Origin: Paracoccus sp. (in: a-proteobacteria)
Lineage (GTDB): Bacteria; Pseudomonadota; Alphaproteobacteria; Rhodobacterales; Rhodobacteraceae
NCBI RefSeq assembly: GCF_030538695.1
Contig: NZ_JAUNTN010000009.1
Coordinates: forward strand, 1 to 64,000
Direction of reading: 5' to 3'
Length of the DNA stretch: 64,000 nucleotides
Numbering within the stretch: the first letter of the stretch is position 1; the number at the start of each line of letters is the position of its first letter. Of this stretch, positions 26,686 to 36,635 are shown in pieces. The position numbers and the translations under genes were made by a program. Under the pieces are notes generated by a model. The model searched no databases. It was not told the origin of the DNA and was given only the letters and a program-made list of their open reading frames with translations.

Positions 26686-27009
26686 ATGCCCAAAGAGGAA
26701 TGGGGAACGAAGCGCCTGTGCCCGCATTGCGCCACGCGCTTTTATGACCTGCAAAAAGACCCGATGACCTGCCCGGCCTGTGGCAACACCTTCACGCTGG
26801 AAAGCCTGATGCAAGGCCGGTCGCGGTCGCTGATTTCGGACAAGAGCGCACGCGGCGGAGATGACCAGACCGACGTTCTGGATGACGACGATCTGGACGA
26901 TGACGACACCGGCGGCGATCTGGACGACGATCTGCTGGATGATGACGATGACAACGACGATGTTTCGCTGGACGACATCGCCGATGTCGCAGGCGATGAC
27001 GAGGAGTGA
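26686..27009 (+). CDS. TIGR02300 family zinc-ribbon protein with Asp-rich tail
   Basis: A 107-residue alphaproteobacterial protein. The N-terminal zinc ribbon has Cys12-x2-Cys15 and Cys29-x2-Cys32. The C-terminal half (from about residue 58) is a strongly acidic tail made mostly of Asp with short Leu, Gly and Val breaks. Role unknown; the acidic tail could bind cations or basic proteins. GAAGGAGA at the right distance supports the ATG. The DoxX gene follows one base after the stop. Confidence 0.88.
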   Translation: MPKEEWGTKRLCPHCATRFYDLQKDPMTCPACGNTFTLESLMQGRSRSLISDKSARGGDDQTDVLDDDDLDDDDTGGDLDDDLLDDDDDNDDVSLDDIADVAGDDEE

Positions 27010-27010
27010 T

Positions 27011-27403
27011 ATGTTCGCGCGCCTGAACACATATGCCCCGGTGATGCGCAGCGTGCTGCGGATCATGGCGGCGCTGATTTTTATGGCTCATGGCACGCAA
27101 AAGCTGCTGGGGTTTCCCGCCAGTGACTTTCACCCGGCCGCGTTTTCGCTGCCGTGGATCGCGGGCGTGCTGGAACTTGTCGGCGGTGCGCTGCTGGTGA
27201 TCGGCCTGTTCACCCGCCCGGTGGCCTTTGTACTGTCGGGGCTGATGGCCTGCGCCTATTTCATCGCCCATGCGCCGCAGAGCTTCTTCCCGGCACTAAA
27301 CGGCGGCGATGCGGCAATCCTGTTCTGCTTTGTGTTCCTGTATCTGGTCTTTGCCGGTCCCGGCCCGATCAGCCTGGACGCGGCACAAGGCCGGGATCGC
27401 TGA
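27011..27403 (+). CDS. DoxX family membrane protein
   Basis: A 130-residue protein with four membrane helices of the DoxX/DoxD family. It carries the usual RIMAALIFMAHGTQKLLGFP opening and the AGVLELVGGALLVIGLFTRPVAF second segment. Members are linked to thiosulfate:quinone oxidoreductase, to sulfur/redox homeostasis in Mycobacterium, or are uncharacterised. It begins one base after the TIGR02300 gene stop codon, so the two are almost certainly cotranscribed. A strong terminator follows. Confidence 0.88.
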   Translation: MFARLNTYAPVMRSVLRIMAALIFMAHGTQKLLGFPASDFHPAAFSLPWIAGVLELVGGALLVIGLFTRPVAFVLSGLMACAYFIAHAPQSFFPALNGGDAAILFCFVFLYLVFAGPGPISLDAAQGRDR

Positions 27404-27424
27404 AAAATCAGCAAAAACAACATG

Positions 27425-27457
27425 AAACGGGGCCTGCATGGCCCCGTTTTTATTTTT
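27425..27457 (+). terminator. Rho-independent terminator after doxX
   Basis: AAACGGGGCC (27425-27434) pairs with GGCCCCGTTT (27440-27449) across the loop TGCAT. The stem is followed by TTATTTTT. Located 22 bases after the DoxX stop codon. Confidence 0.9.
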
Positions 27458-27563
27458 CCGCAGAAAATGTCATTTTCATAAAACTTTCCGCTTGCGCCCC
27501 CCCGCGCCAGCCCCTATACGACCCCCCACGCGGGCGGCAAGATACGCAGCCCGGACCTCCGGT

Positions 27564-27639
<76 letters not shown>

Positions 27640-27779
27640 ATTATCTTTTACAAACGCCTGTCATACTTGCTGAACAATGCAGCACAGCAGGTTTCCGCTT
27701 GTGCTTCCCTGCGGTAAATATTGACAGACAGAGGGCAACTCCAAGACGATGCCGCAGGAAACATACTGCGGAGGCGTCT

Positions 27780-28478
27780 ATGAAAATCCTGCTTGTCAAT
27801 CCGAATGCAACAAAAACCATGACGGATAAAATCGCCGCCAGTGCCCGGCGGGTTGCCGGGCCGGGGGTCGAGATTGTTGCACGCACCGGCGAAGGCTCGC
27901 CCGTCAGCATCGAAGGACATTTTGATGAAGCCATGTCGGTGCCGGCGCTGCTTCGTCACGTCAGAGACGCCGAGCGGGATGGCGTTGCCGGTATCGTCGT
28001 TGCCTGCTTTGACGATCCCGGCATCGGCGCCTGCCGCGAACTTGCCAGCGGCCCGGTCATCGGTATTGCCGAAGCCGCAATGAAGGCGGCCACCATGCTG
28101 GCAACCAGTTTTTCGGTTATTACCACCCTGCCCCGCTCGGTCCCGGTGATCGAGGAACTCACCCGCCGCTACGGTGTGGCACATCAATGCCGCAAGGTCC
28201 GCTCAGCCAGTATTCCGGTTCTTGCACTTGAGGAAGAAGGCTCGGGTGCCAAGGAAAAGGTCCGCGACGAAATCCTGCGCGCCATTCAGGAAGATAATTG
28301 CGAAGCTATCGTTTTAGGCTGCGCGGGCATGGCTGATCTGACGGACTGGCTGAGTCAGGAAACCGGCATACCTGTAATTGATGGGGTTACAGTCGCAGTC
28401 AAATTCGTTGAGGGCCTTGCGGCAACCGGCCTGAAAACCAGCAAAATATGCGCCTATGCCCAACCGAATAAAAAATAA
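27780..28478 (+). CDS. Aspartate/glutamate/hydantoin racemase family protein
   Basis: A 232-residue cofactor-independent racemase. Both catalytic cysteines are present: Cys76 in VVACFDDPG and Cys181 in LGCAGMADL. Similarity is closest to hydantoin/allantoin racemases, which interconvert 5-substituted hydantoins or allantoin enantiomers. An excellent GGAGG site precedes the ATG at 27780. It pairs with the NCS1 permease 32 bases downstream, which would import the substrate. Third codon positions are less GC-rich than in the neighbours, so the pair may be acquired. The frame stays open upstream through the tRNA, which cannot be coding. Confidence 0.85.
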   Translation: MKILLVNPNATKTMTDKIAASARRVAGPGVEIVARTGEGSPVSIEGHFDEAMSVPALLRHVRDAERDGVAGIVVACFDDPGIGACRELASGPVIGIAEAAMKAATMLATSFSVITTLPRSVPVIEELTRRYGVAHQCRKVRSASIPVLALEEEGSGAKEKVRDEILRAIQEDNCEAIVLGCAGMADLTDWLSQETGIPVIDGVTVAVKFVEGLAATGLKTSKICAYAQPNKK

Positions 28479-28510
28479 TGACGACGCAGGATAACCAATA
28501 GGGGGACAGA

Positions 28511-29869
28511 ATGTCACAAACACACAATGCGGCCAACACACACGCACATGCCGCCGATCACAAAAAGCTGGGCGAAGAAAGCCTTGCTCCGCAACAAGAA
28601 CGGATCATGGGGGGCTGGTCATATCTCTTTGCCTGGCTGGGGGGATGCGTGTCGATCGGAACGTTCACGGTTGGCTCTGGTCTGGCAGGAACGCTTAATC
28701 TTCTTCAAGTTTTTCTGGCTATTGCCATAGGCTGCACCGTCATCGGAATCGCGCTGGCCATCAACGGGGCCGCAGGTCATAAATACGGCATCCCATTCAT
28801 GGTTCAGGCGCGCTCATCATTCGGCTTTACCGGGACCAGATTGCCTGCACTGGTACGATCCGTGCCCGCAATCGTCTGGTTCGGTTTTCAAAGCTGGATT
28901 GGTGCTGGCGCATTAAATCTGGTATCCGTGACCCTGTTCGGATTTGACAGCATCATATTCTGGTTCATCGCCTTTCAATTCCTACAGATCGGCCTGTCTG
29001 TTCTTGGCTTCAGCGGCATCAAATGGCTGGAAAATATCGGATCGGTTTTCATCATTGGTGCACTGATCTATATGTTCTTCAGTGTCACAAATAAATACGG
29101 AGATGCAATCTCTGCCAACTTATTACAGGCTGAAGGTACATGGGGCGCACCTTTCTGGGGCGCGACAATGCTGTTTCTGGGGGTTTACAGCACAATGATG
29201 CTGAATGTCTCGGATTACTCACGAGAATTGCGCAAGAATGTTTCACCGTTGCGGCAGGTCGTTATTTATGCAAACTCTATCCTGCCCGCGACCCTGTTCA
29301 TGGGGCTGATTGGCCTGATGGTCTCCAGCGCGACAGGTGAGGTTGACCCGATCAAAGTCTTTTCAAGCGCCGTAGATAACAAGCCCCTACTGATCATCAC
29401 ACTGCTGTTCATTGTTTTTGCACAGGTTACAACGAACGTTCTGAACAATGTCATCCCCCCGGCCTATGCACTGATGGATGTATTCAAGATCAATTTCAAA
29501 ACGGCAGCGGTTCTTGTTGGCCTGCTTGCCTTTGGCACCTTTCCGTGGGAATTGGTCAAGGATGAATCTGCGGCAGGGCTGACCCTGTTCATTCAAACCT
29601 ATTCAGCATTCCTTGGGCCGATTTTTGCTGTTCTGGTTGTCGATTATTATATTCTGCGCAAGCGGAATCTGAACATTGACCTGCTTTATGCCGAAACCGG
29701 CCCCTATGCAGGAATCAACTGGGCAGCAATCATTGCAACAGCAGCAGGGGTCTTTGTTGCCCTGCTGATGCCCGGAATATCATGGTATGCAAGTCTGATA
29801 CCGGCAGGTCTGACGTATTACATCCTGATGAAAACCCTGCCTTCATCGCGTCGCTTTTTGGAAAACTGA
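28511..29869 (+). CDS. NCS1 family permease (hydantoin/allantoin/cytosine type)
   Basis: A 452-residue inner-membrane importer with 12 predicted helices, of the nucleobase-cation-symport-1 family (Mhp1, PucI, CodB). Signature stretches include GGWSYLFAWLGGCVSIGTF in helix 1, GIPFMVQARSSFGFTG, VPAIVWFGFQSWIGAGALN and NVIPPAYALMD. The substrate is not certain from sequence, but the racemase upstream favours hydantoin or allantoin. The gene is AT-richer than its surroundings: from 29041, only 22 of 60 bases are G or C, whereas glnD around 10561 has 39 of 60. This supports horizontal gain. Confidence 0.88.
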   Translation: MSQTHNAANTHAHAADHKKLGEESLAPQQERIMGGWSYLFAWLGGCVSIGTFTVGSGLAGTLNLLQVFLAIAIGCTVIGIALAINGAAGHKYGIPFMVQARSSFGFTGTRLPALVRSVPAIVWFGFQSWIGAGALNLVSVTLFGFDSIIFWFIAFQFLQIGLSVLGFSGIKWLENIGSVFIIGALIYMFFSVTNKYGDAISANLLQAEGTWGAPFWGATMLFLGVYSTMMLNVSDYSRELRKNVSPLRQVVIYANSILPATLFMGLIGLMVSSATGEVDPIKVFSSAVDNKPLLIITLLFIVFAQVTTNVLNNVIPPAYALMDVFKINFKTAAVLVGLLAFGTFPWELVKDESAAGLTLFIQTYSAFLGPIFAVLVVDYYILRKRNLNIDLLYAETGPYAGINWAAIIATAAGVFVALLMPGISWYASLIPAGLTYYILMKTLPSSRRFLEN

Positions 29870-29888
29870 CGCCTTCGCAACAAAAACA

Positions 29889-29917
29889 GCCTCAGGTGAT
29901 TTAATCTCACCTGAGGC
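29889..29917. terminator. Bidirectional terminator between convergent genes
   Basis: GCCTCAGGTGA (29889-29899) pairs perfectly over 11 bases with TCACCTGAGGC (29907-29917), loop of 7. On the minus strand the stem is followed by TGTTTTTG, so it is best placed to end the dhb operon; it can also serve the NCS1 gene. Confidence 0.8.
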
Positions 29918-29932
29918 ATATTCAAATCCACC

Positions 29933-30694
29933 CTATGCCCTGAGCGTCGCGCCACCGTCCACATAAAGATCGGCCATCGTCACATGCCCCGCCTGATCGG
30001 ACAAAAGAAACATCGCCGCCTGCGCGATGTCCTGCGGGCTGGCGAGCTTGCCAAGCGGGATCCCGGCGCGGAAACTGGCGGCGTCGCCTGCGATTACCGC
30101 CGCCCGGCCCGCATCCGGGTCTGACCACATGCCGGTCTGCATCGGCGTCAGCGTGGACCCCGGCGCGATCAGGTTGCAGCGGATGCCGTGAGGGGCGAGC
30201 TCCAACCCCGCGCAGCGGGTCAGCATCGCAGCCGCCGCCTTGGACGCGCCATAGGCCCCAATGCCAAGGCGCGGCACCCCGCCCGCGTTCGACCCGACAA
30301 CCACGATCGCGCCCCGACGCTGCGGCACCATCACCTGCCCCAAGGCTGCCAGCATGTTCAGCGTCCCGCCCGCGTTGATGTCGATCAGCCGCTGCCATTC
30401 GTCGGGCGTCATCTCCAGCAGCGGCGTGGTGGCCAGCACGCCCGCCGCATGAACCGCCAGCGTGACCGGACCGTGCCGCGCCCCGGCCTCGGCCAGCAGG
30501 GTATCGGCGCGGGAGCGGTCGCGCACATCCAACGCCCGCCATGCAACCCGGTCGCTGTTCGCCTCGGTCACAGCCTGATCCGTCGCCATCACCCGCGCGC
30601 CCGCATCCGTCAGCGCTTGCACCACGGCGCGGCCGATCCCGCCCGCTGCCCCGGTGACAAAGGCGCTGGCACCATCAAACCCCGTCAGCTTCAT
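29933..30694 (-). CDS. dhbA: 2,3-dihydro-2,3-dihydroxybenzoate dehydrogenase
   Basis: NAD-dependent short-chain dehydrogenase giving 2,3-dihydroxybenzoate (EntA/DhbA reaction), the catechol unit of siderophores. The 253-residue protein has the cofactor loop TGAAGGIGRAV, the AGVL strand, and the catalytic Tyr-x3-Lys in YGASKAA. EntA features include TPDEWQRLIDINAGGTLNML and NLIAPGSTLTPMQTGMW (a conserved EntA-group stretch). The start overlaps the stop of the isochorismatase gene by 4 bases (ATGA). Neighbouring dhbB and dhbC genes make the assignment firm. Confidence 0.92.
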   Translation of the reverse strand: MKLTGFDGASAFVTGAAGGIGRAVVQALTDAGARVMATDQAVTEANSDRVAWRALDVRDRSRADTLLAEAGARHGPVTLAVHAAGVLATTPLLEMTPDEWQRLIDINAGGTLNMLAALGQVMVPQRRGAIVVVGSNAGGVPRLGIGAYGASKAAAAMLTRCAGLELAPHGIRCNLIAPGSTLTPMQTGMWSDPDAGRAAVIAGDAASFRAGIPLGKLASPQDIAQAAMFLLSDQAGHVTMADLYVDGGATLRA

Positions 30695-31320
30695 GCCAGC
30701 ACCCCCAGCAGATCCGCGTGGCTGACCGGCACGCCGCAGGTGGCCGCGACCCAGGTCATCGCCATATCGTGCTTGTCGCGGCTGAAATCGGCCTGTGCGT
30801 CGAAAATCGCAAAGGGCTGAATGTCGCGCTGAAATGCCTCGGCCGCGGTGGCAAGGCAGCCGATATGCGCATAAACCCCGGCAATCGCCAGTTGATCGCG
30901 CCCGCGCGCCCGCATCAGATCGGCCAGATTGGACCGCTGGAACGCGCTGTAGCGGTGTTTCACCAGCACGATATCGCCCGGCTGCGGGGTCAACGCGGCG
31001 ATGATCTCCTGATGTTCGGGAATGGCCCGCATCCCCGGCCCCCACAGATCGGCCTGAAGCCCCCGGTCGGGGCGGAACTGGTCGCCCTGCTGCGCGGTAT
31101 AGAACACCGGCACACCCGCGCGCCGCGCCGCATCCGCCAGCGCGGCGATGTTGCCGACAACCGCCGGCAAGGGCGCGGGCTGATCGCCATAGGCCGCACA
31201 GAAATACCATTGCATGTCATGGATCAGCAGCGCCAGACGATGCGCTTCGGGCCGCCAGGGCGCGCGGGCCGTGGGCGCCGCGTCGGGCAGGTCATAGGCG
31301 GGGATCACAGGCAGGGCCAT
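30691..31320 (-). CDS. dhbB: Isochorismatase (no aryl-carrier domain)
   Basis: Hydrolyses isochorismate to 2,3-dihydro-2,3-dihydroxybenzoate and pyruvate. The 209-residue protein has Asp35 in LLIHDMQWYF, Lys121 in VLVKHRYSAF and the GVYAHIGCLATAAEAF loop (Cys155), all typical of EntB/DhbB. It stops where the isochorismatase domain ends: the C-terminal aryl-carrier domain of EntB (about 285 residues in total) is absent. The product is therefore released as free dihydroxybenzoate unless a stand-alone carrier is encoded elsewhere. Three bases separate it from the dhbC stop codon. Confidence 0.93.
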   Translation of the reverse strand: MALPVIPAYDLPDAAPTARAPWRPEAHRLALLIHDMQWYFCAAYGDQPAPLPAVVGNIAALADAARRAGVPVFYTAQQGDQFRPDRGLQADLWGPGMRAIPEHQEIIAALTPQPGDIVLVKHRYSAFQRSNLADLMRARGRDQLAIAGVYAHIGCLATAAEAFQRDIQPFAIFDAQADFSRDKHDMAMTWVAATCGVPVSHADLLGVLA

Positions 31321-31323
31321 GGG

Positions 31324-32421
31324 TCAGTCTTCCTTCAATGCAGCGTCAGCAGGCAGGCCAAGCACCTGCAACATGGCGCCGAACTTAGCGCCGGTTTCGG
31401 CGGTTTCGCCCACCGGATCGGACCCCGGCACGATGCCCGCGCCGGCATAAAGCCGCGCCTGCGTCCCGCAAATATCGGCGCAGCGGATCGCGACATACCA
31501 CGCGCCATCGCCTTGCCGGTCCAGATCGCACCAGCCGACCGCGCCTGCGTAAAAGCCGCGCTCCACCGGCTCCAGTTGCCCGATCAGCGCCGCCGCCCGG
31601 TCACACGGCACCCCGCAAACCGCTGGCGTCGGATGCAGCACCGACGCCAGCAGGACCGAGGGCATATCCGCATCGCGCAAGGCCCCCGTGATCCGGGTGC
31701 CAAGGTGCCACATGCTGCGGGTCGAGGCGATCGTCGTGCCTTCGGGGCAGGCAAGATCGCGGCAATAGGGCGTCAGCGTGTCGAGGATATATTCCACGAC
31801 AATCGCATGTTCGCGCCGGTCCTTGTCGGATCCCGCCAGCCCGTCGCGCGCCGCCCGGTCCGCGCCCGCATCCGCCGGCCGCCGCGCCGACCCCGCCAGC
31901 GGGTGCGAGGTGATCTGCCCCCCCGCCTTGCTGACCAGCAATTCCGGGCTTGCCCCGATCAGCGCCCGTTGCGTTCCGGGCAGCGCCACGCGGAACGCCG
32001 TCACCGTCGCATCCTGCGCCAGCCGCCCGAAAATCGCGTCCTGCGGCAAGGGCCGATCCGCCACCACCGCCAGCGTCCGCGCCAGAACCACCTTGCGCAG
32101 ATCATCCCCAAGTTCATCCAGCGCCTGCGCGACAGACGCCGCATAGACCTGCGGCGCGGGTTCGGCCTGAACGGCACGGACATGCAGATCGGGCAAGACG
32201 GGCGCAGCAACGGTCGAGCCACGCTCGGCCCGCCAAAGATAATCCTGCCCCTGCCGGTCAAACGGCAGCGCCCCGCCGATCAGCCCCGAGACCCCGGCCA
32301 GACGCGCCGCCAGATCGGCCCCGATGCCACGCGCCAGCAACCGCCCATGCTGACCCGATATCTGACCAGCAGGGCCGGAAAAGGAAAAACATCTGCTTTC
32401 AGGACAATTCTCGCCGTCCAT
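31324..32421 (-). CDS. dhbC: Isochorismate synthase
   Basis: Converts chorismate to isochorismate, the first committed step to 2,3-dihydroxybenzoate. The 365-residue chorismate-utilising enzyme has the lysine-containing DLRKVVLARTL segment, REHAIVVEYILDTLTPYC, STRSMWHLGTRITG and LLASVLHPTPAVCGVP, characteristic of EntC/DhbC rather than of anthranilate or salicylate synthases. I chose the ATG at 32421, which has GAGGAAGG directly upstream; in-frame codons further up lack such a site. First gene of the three-gene minus-strand dhb operon; no NRPS, DHB-AMP ligase or exporter gene is next to it. Confidence 0.92.
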   Translation of the reverse strand: MDGENCPESRCFSFSGPAGQISGQHGRLLARGIGADLAARLAGVSGLIGGALPFDRQGQDYLWRAERGSTVAAPVLPDLHVRAVQAEPAPQVYAASVAQALDELGDDLRKVVLARTLAVVADRPLPQDAIFGRLAQDATVTAFRVALPGTQRALIGASPELLVSKAGGQITSHPLAGSARRPADAGADRAARDGLAGSDKDRREHAIVVEYILDTLTPYCRDLACPEGTTIASTRSMWHLGTRITGALRDADMPSVLLASVLHPTPAVCGVPCDRAAALIGQLEPVERGFYAGAVGWCDLDRQGDGAWYVAIRCADICGTQARLYAGAGIVPGSDPVGETAETGAKFGAMLQVLGLPADAALKED

Positions 32422-32714
32422 ACAACCTTCCTCGCCAGAAAACCGGCAGAGCATCAGAGAAATCATTCGTGAGGTTGCAGGCACAAAGGCCATAAGCTGC
32501 CGCCGTCTGTATCCCGGCAGCCGGGCGGCGAGTCAACCGCCGATTCGCCCCGACAGATCCTCGCCCCGGCAATACGGCAAACGGTTCAAATGAACAGGTG
32601 GCAGCCCTGCCCCGTCTGCAACCTGCGGGCAGCTTATGCACAACCGCCTTTGCATCTCAGCAGCGCCTCGGCCCTCAAGCGATCCGGGACGCGCCAAAAG
32701 CTGATGCCCGCGAT

Positions 32715-34238
<1,524 letters not shown>

Positions 34239-35225
34239 TCACGCAATCGCGGCATTGCTGCGGGTGGCAAGCTGGCCATTCGCCCATGTTTTCCAGATCT
34301 GGAAAAACACCGGCAGAATCACCAGCGTGGCCGCGATCAGCAGCACCCCGGCCAGCAGACGTTGCGTTTCACCACCCTGCGCGGCCAGCCCGCCCCAAAA
34401 CAACGCCACGGCCGCCAGCGGAAAGGTAAACGCGCCCCAGAGCGCCGAAAAGCCCCCCGCCACCAACCAGCGCAACCCGGCCAGCGCGACCAGCACCCCG
34501 GCCAGCGCCAGCCAGCCTGCCAAGGCCGCGCCGGGATAACCCAGCCGCAATGCAACGCCGCCCAGCACCGCAACCGGCGCAAGGTGGATCATCAGCAGCG
34601 GGCGCAGCGGCGGCGGCACGGTTTCGGTCCGCAATTGCAGGGCGCTGACAATCCAGATCAGCAACGCAGTCAAAAGGCTTGGCCAGAACAGCGCCACCGC
34701 CAACCCCTGCCAGCCGAAATCCTGCGCCACCCGCGCCGCGACGATGAACCCGACAAAGGACAGGTGCCAGACCGGCGTCACCCGCCGCCGCTCAGCCGGG
34801 CCGGTCAGCATCACCCGGATCAGAACCACCAGAAAGCCGACATGCGCCGCCAGCCCCGCCAGCAACAGCGCCCGTGCCAGCCCCGGTGCGTAGGGGGCCA
34901 GCAGCGCAGCGGCCAGATAGATGCACAGGACCGAGGCCGCGACCCCGGCGCGCCCCGGCAGAATCTCCAGCTCCTCGGTCAGCACCGAGGGGCGACGGAC
35001 CAGCTTGGCCGCATAGGAAAACGCCGCCGCGAACAAGGCCAGCGCCATGCCTGCGCCGAACTCGGCCAGTGCCGGGGGCAGCGCGAAATTGGCCAACCCT
35101 TCGCGCCAGGCCAGCGCCAGCGCCATCAGCCCCAGAAGCGGCGGAAAAATCGCGGGCGGCACACGGCGGAAGCGTCCAGCGGGCGCGGTGCGGGGGGCTT
35201 TGAAACGTGGCAGGGGCTGGCGCAT
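34239..35225 (-). CDS. TDT family transporter (TehA/SLAC1-like)
   Basis: A 328-residue membrane protein with about ten helices of the tellurite-resistance/dicarboxylate transporter family. It opens with RRVPPAIFPPLLGLMALALAW, a family hallmark, and has the conserved TPVWHLSFVGFIVAA and IHLAPVAVLGGVAL segments. Plant SLAC1 and bacterial TehA relatives are anion channels; tellurite export is a historical label only. A Thr/Arg-rich N-terminal tail of about 22 residues precedes the first helix. Stands alone upstream of guaB on the same strand. Confidence 0.8.
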   Translation of the reverse strand: MRQPLPRFKAPRTAPAGRFRRVPPAIFPPLLGLMALALAWREGLANFALPPALAEFGAGMALALFAAAFSYAAKLVRRPSVLTEELEILPGRAGVAASVLCIYLAAALLAPYAPGLARALLLAGLAAHVGFLVVLIRVMLTGPAERRRVTPVWHLSFVGFIVAARVAQDFGWQGLAVALFWPSLLTALLIWIVSALQLRTETVPPPLRPLLMIHLAPVAVLGGVALRLGYPGAALAGWLALAGVLVALAGLRWLVAGGFSALWGAFTFPLAAVALFWGGLAAQGGETQRLLAGVLLIAATLVILPVFFQIWKTWANGQLATRSNAAIA

Positions 35226-35417
35226 GGTCTGGCCTTTTCTATTGCATCGCCTGAATATGACAAACCACGCGGCAACAGACCAGCCGTTGCAAACACGTCA
35301 CGCCAAGGCGACAACCGCGACAGAACGCCACGTCACGACGTTCTGTTCATTGATTCTTAATCCGAAGCGACTAACGCTTGGGGCAATCTCGTTCAAACGG
35401 GAGTTAGGGAGGGAACC

Positions 35418-36530
35418 ATGAACACCACACAAAAATCGCTTTGCACCGCAGCACTGCTGCTGACCACCGCCGCCCCGGCACTGGCCGGGGGCCTCAGCCG
35501 CTCGGATCAGTCCATCGGGATTCTGTTCGAGAAATCGGCCAATTATGTCGAGCTGTCCTATGGCAAGGTCATGCCGGATGTGACCGGCAATGCGCAAACC
35601 GGGCCGATCAGCAATGTGGCAGCCGATCATACCCTGCCGGGGTTGGCCTATAAAACCGATGTGAACGACAAGGTTTCGTTGGCCTTCACCTATGACAACG
35701 CCTATGGCGCAGACATTGCCTATGACGGCAATCCGGCGGCCACCGTGCTTGGCGGCACCCAGGCCGAGGTGAACTCTCAGGGGTTTACCTTTCTTGGCCG
35801 TTACAAGTTTGATGACAACTGGTCGATGCACGGTGGCTTTCGCGCCAGTAAGGCCGATGCTTCGGTAACGCTGGCCGGTTTGGGCTATGGTCAGCTTTCC
35901 GGCTACAATGCCACGCTGGATTCCGACTGGGGCTTTGGCTATCTGATCGGCGGTGCCTATGAACGCCCCGAGATAGCGCTGCGCGTCGCGCTGACCTATC
36001 AGTCCAAAACCACGCATGAGTTCCCCACCGTGGAACGCATGGGCACCAATGTCATGGCCGCTGGCGACACCAAAGTCACCACGCCCGAGGCCGTGACGCT
36101 GGATTTCCAGACCGGCGTTGCCGCCGATACGCTGGTGTTCGGCAGCCTGCGCTGGGAACACTGGACCCAGATGAAAACCCAGCCGACCTTCTTCAACGCC
36201 GCGACCAGCGGCAGCAACCTGACCGACCTGTCGAACTCGACCACACTGACCTTGGGTGTTGGCCGCAAGTTCACCGAAAACTGGTCGGGCAGCGTTTTTG
36301 CAACCTATGAAAAATCCGGCGGCGGGGATGAGGTTTCGCCCCTTGCCCCCACCAACGGCTATAAGGGTATCGGCGTCGCCGCGATCTATACGCAGGACAA
36401 CATCAAGGTCACGGCCGGCCTGCGCTACATGAAACTGGGCAATGCCTGGGCCACGACCGCACAGCCGGTCGCCGAAATGCGCGGTAACGACGCTTGGGCG
36501 GCAGGGCTGAAGGTCGGTTACAGCTTCTGA
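35418..36530 (+). CDS. Outer-membrane transport protein (OmpP1/FadL/TodX family)
   Basis: A 370-residue protein with a signal peptide cleaved after ALA at residue 23 and a beta-barrel mature part. Repeated amphipathic strands with alternating aromatic residues and the terminal ...GLKVGYSF (aromatic last residue) fit an outer-membrane barrel. FadL-family barrels let hydrophobic compounds such as long-chain fatty acids or aromatics cross the outer membrane. GGGAGGGAA precedes the ATG. Possible functional link to the beta-oxidation genes 15 kb downstream. A strong terminator follows. Confidence 0.85.
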   Translation: MNTTQKSLCTAALLLTTAAPALAGGLSRSDQSIGILFEKSANYVELSYGKVMPDVTGNAQTGPISNVAADHTLPGLAYKTDVNDKVSLAFTYDNAYGADIAYDGNPAATVLGGTQAEVNSQGFTFLGRYKFDDNWSMHGGFRASKADASVTLAGLGYGQLSGYNATLDSDWGFGYLIGGAYERPEIALRVALTYQSKTTHEFPTVERMGTNVMAAGDTKVTTPEAVTLDFQTGVAADTLVFGSLRWEHWTQMKTQPTFFNAATSGSNLTDLSNSTTLTLGVGRKFTENWSGSVFATYEKSGGGDEVSPLAPTNGYKGIGVAAIYTQDNIKVTAGLRYMKLGNAWATTAQPVAEMRGNDAWAAGLKVGYSF

Positions 36531-36557
36531 CCTGACCACTTCTGACCCAACCACTTG

Positions 36558-36586
36558 AAAGGCCCCCTGAAACGGGGGCCTTTTTT
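36558..36586 (+). terminator. Rho-independent terminator after the FadL-like gene
   Basis: AAAGGCCCCC (36558-36567) pairs with GGGGGCCTTT across the loop TGAAAC and runs into TTTTTT. Located 28 bases after the stop codon. Confidence 0.92.
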
Positions 36587-36635
36587 CTGCCCGCCGCAGG
36601 GATTACATCGGGGCAACCGAAACCCCGGAGGGCGC

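Noticed and set aside
30718..32472. 584-codon plus-strand open frame opposite the dhb genes
   Set aside because: Antisense to dhbB and dhbC, which have clear motifs and overlapping starts; shadow composition.
36587..36635. Possible SAM-type riboswitch before the P-loop/metA unit
   Set aside because: Only a CGGGG/CCCCG pairing near the ribosome site is visible in 49 bases; none of the SAM, SAM/SAH or SAH riboswitch cores I know can be recognised.
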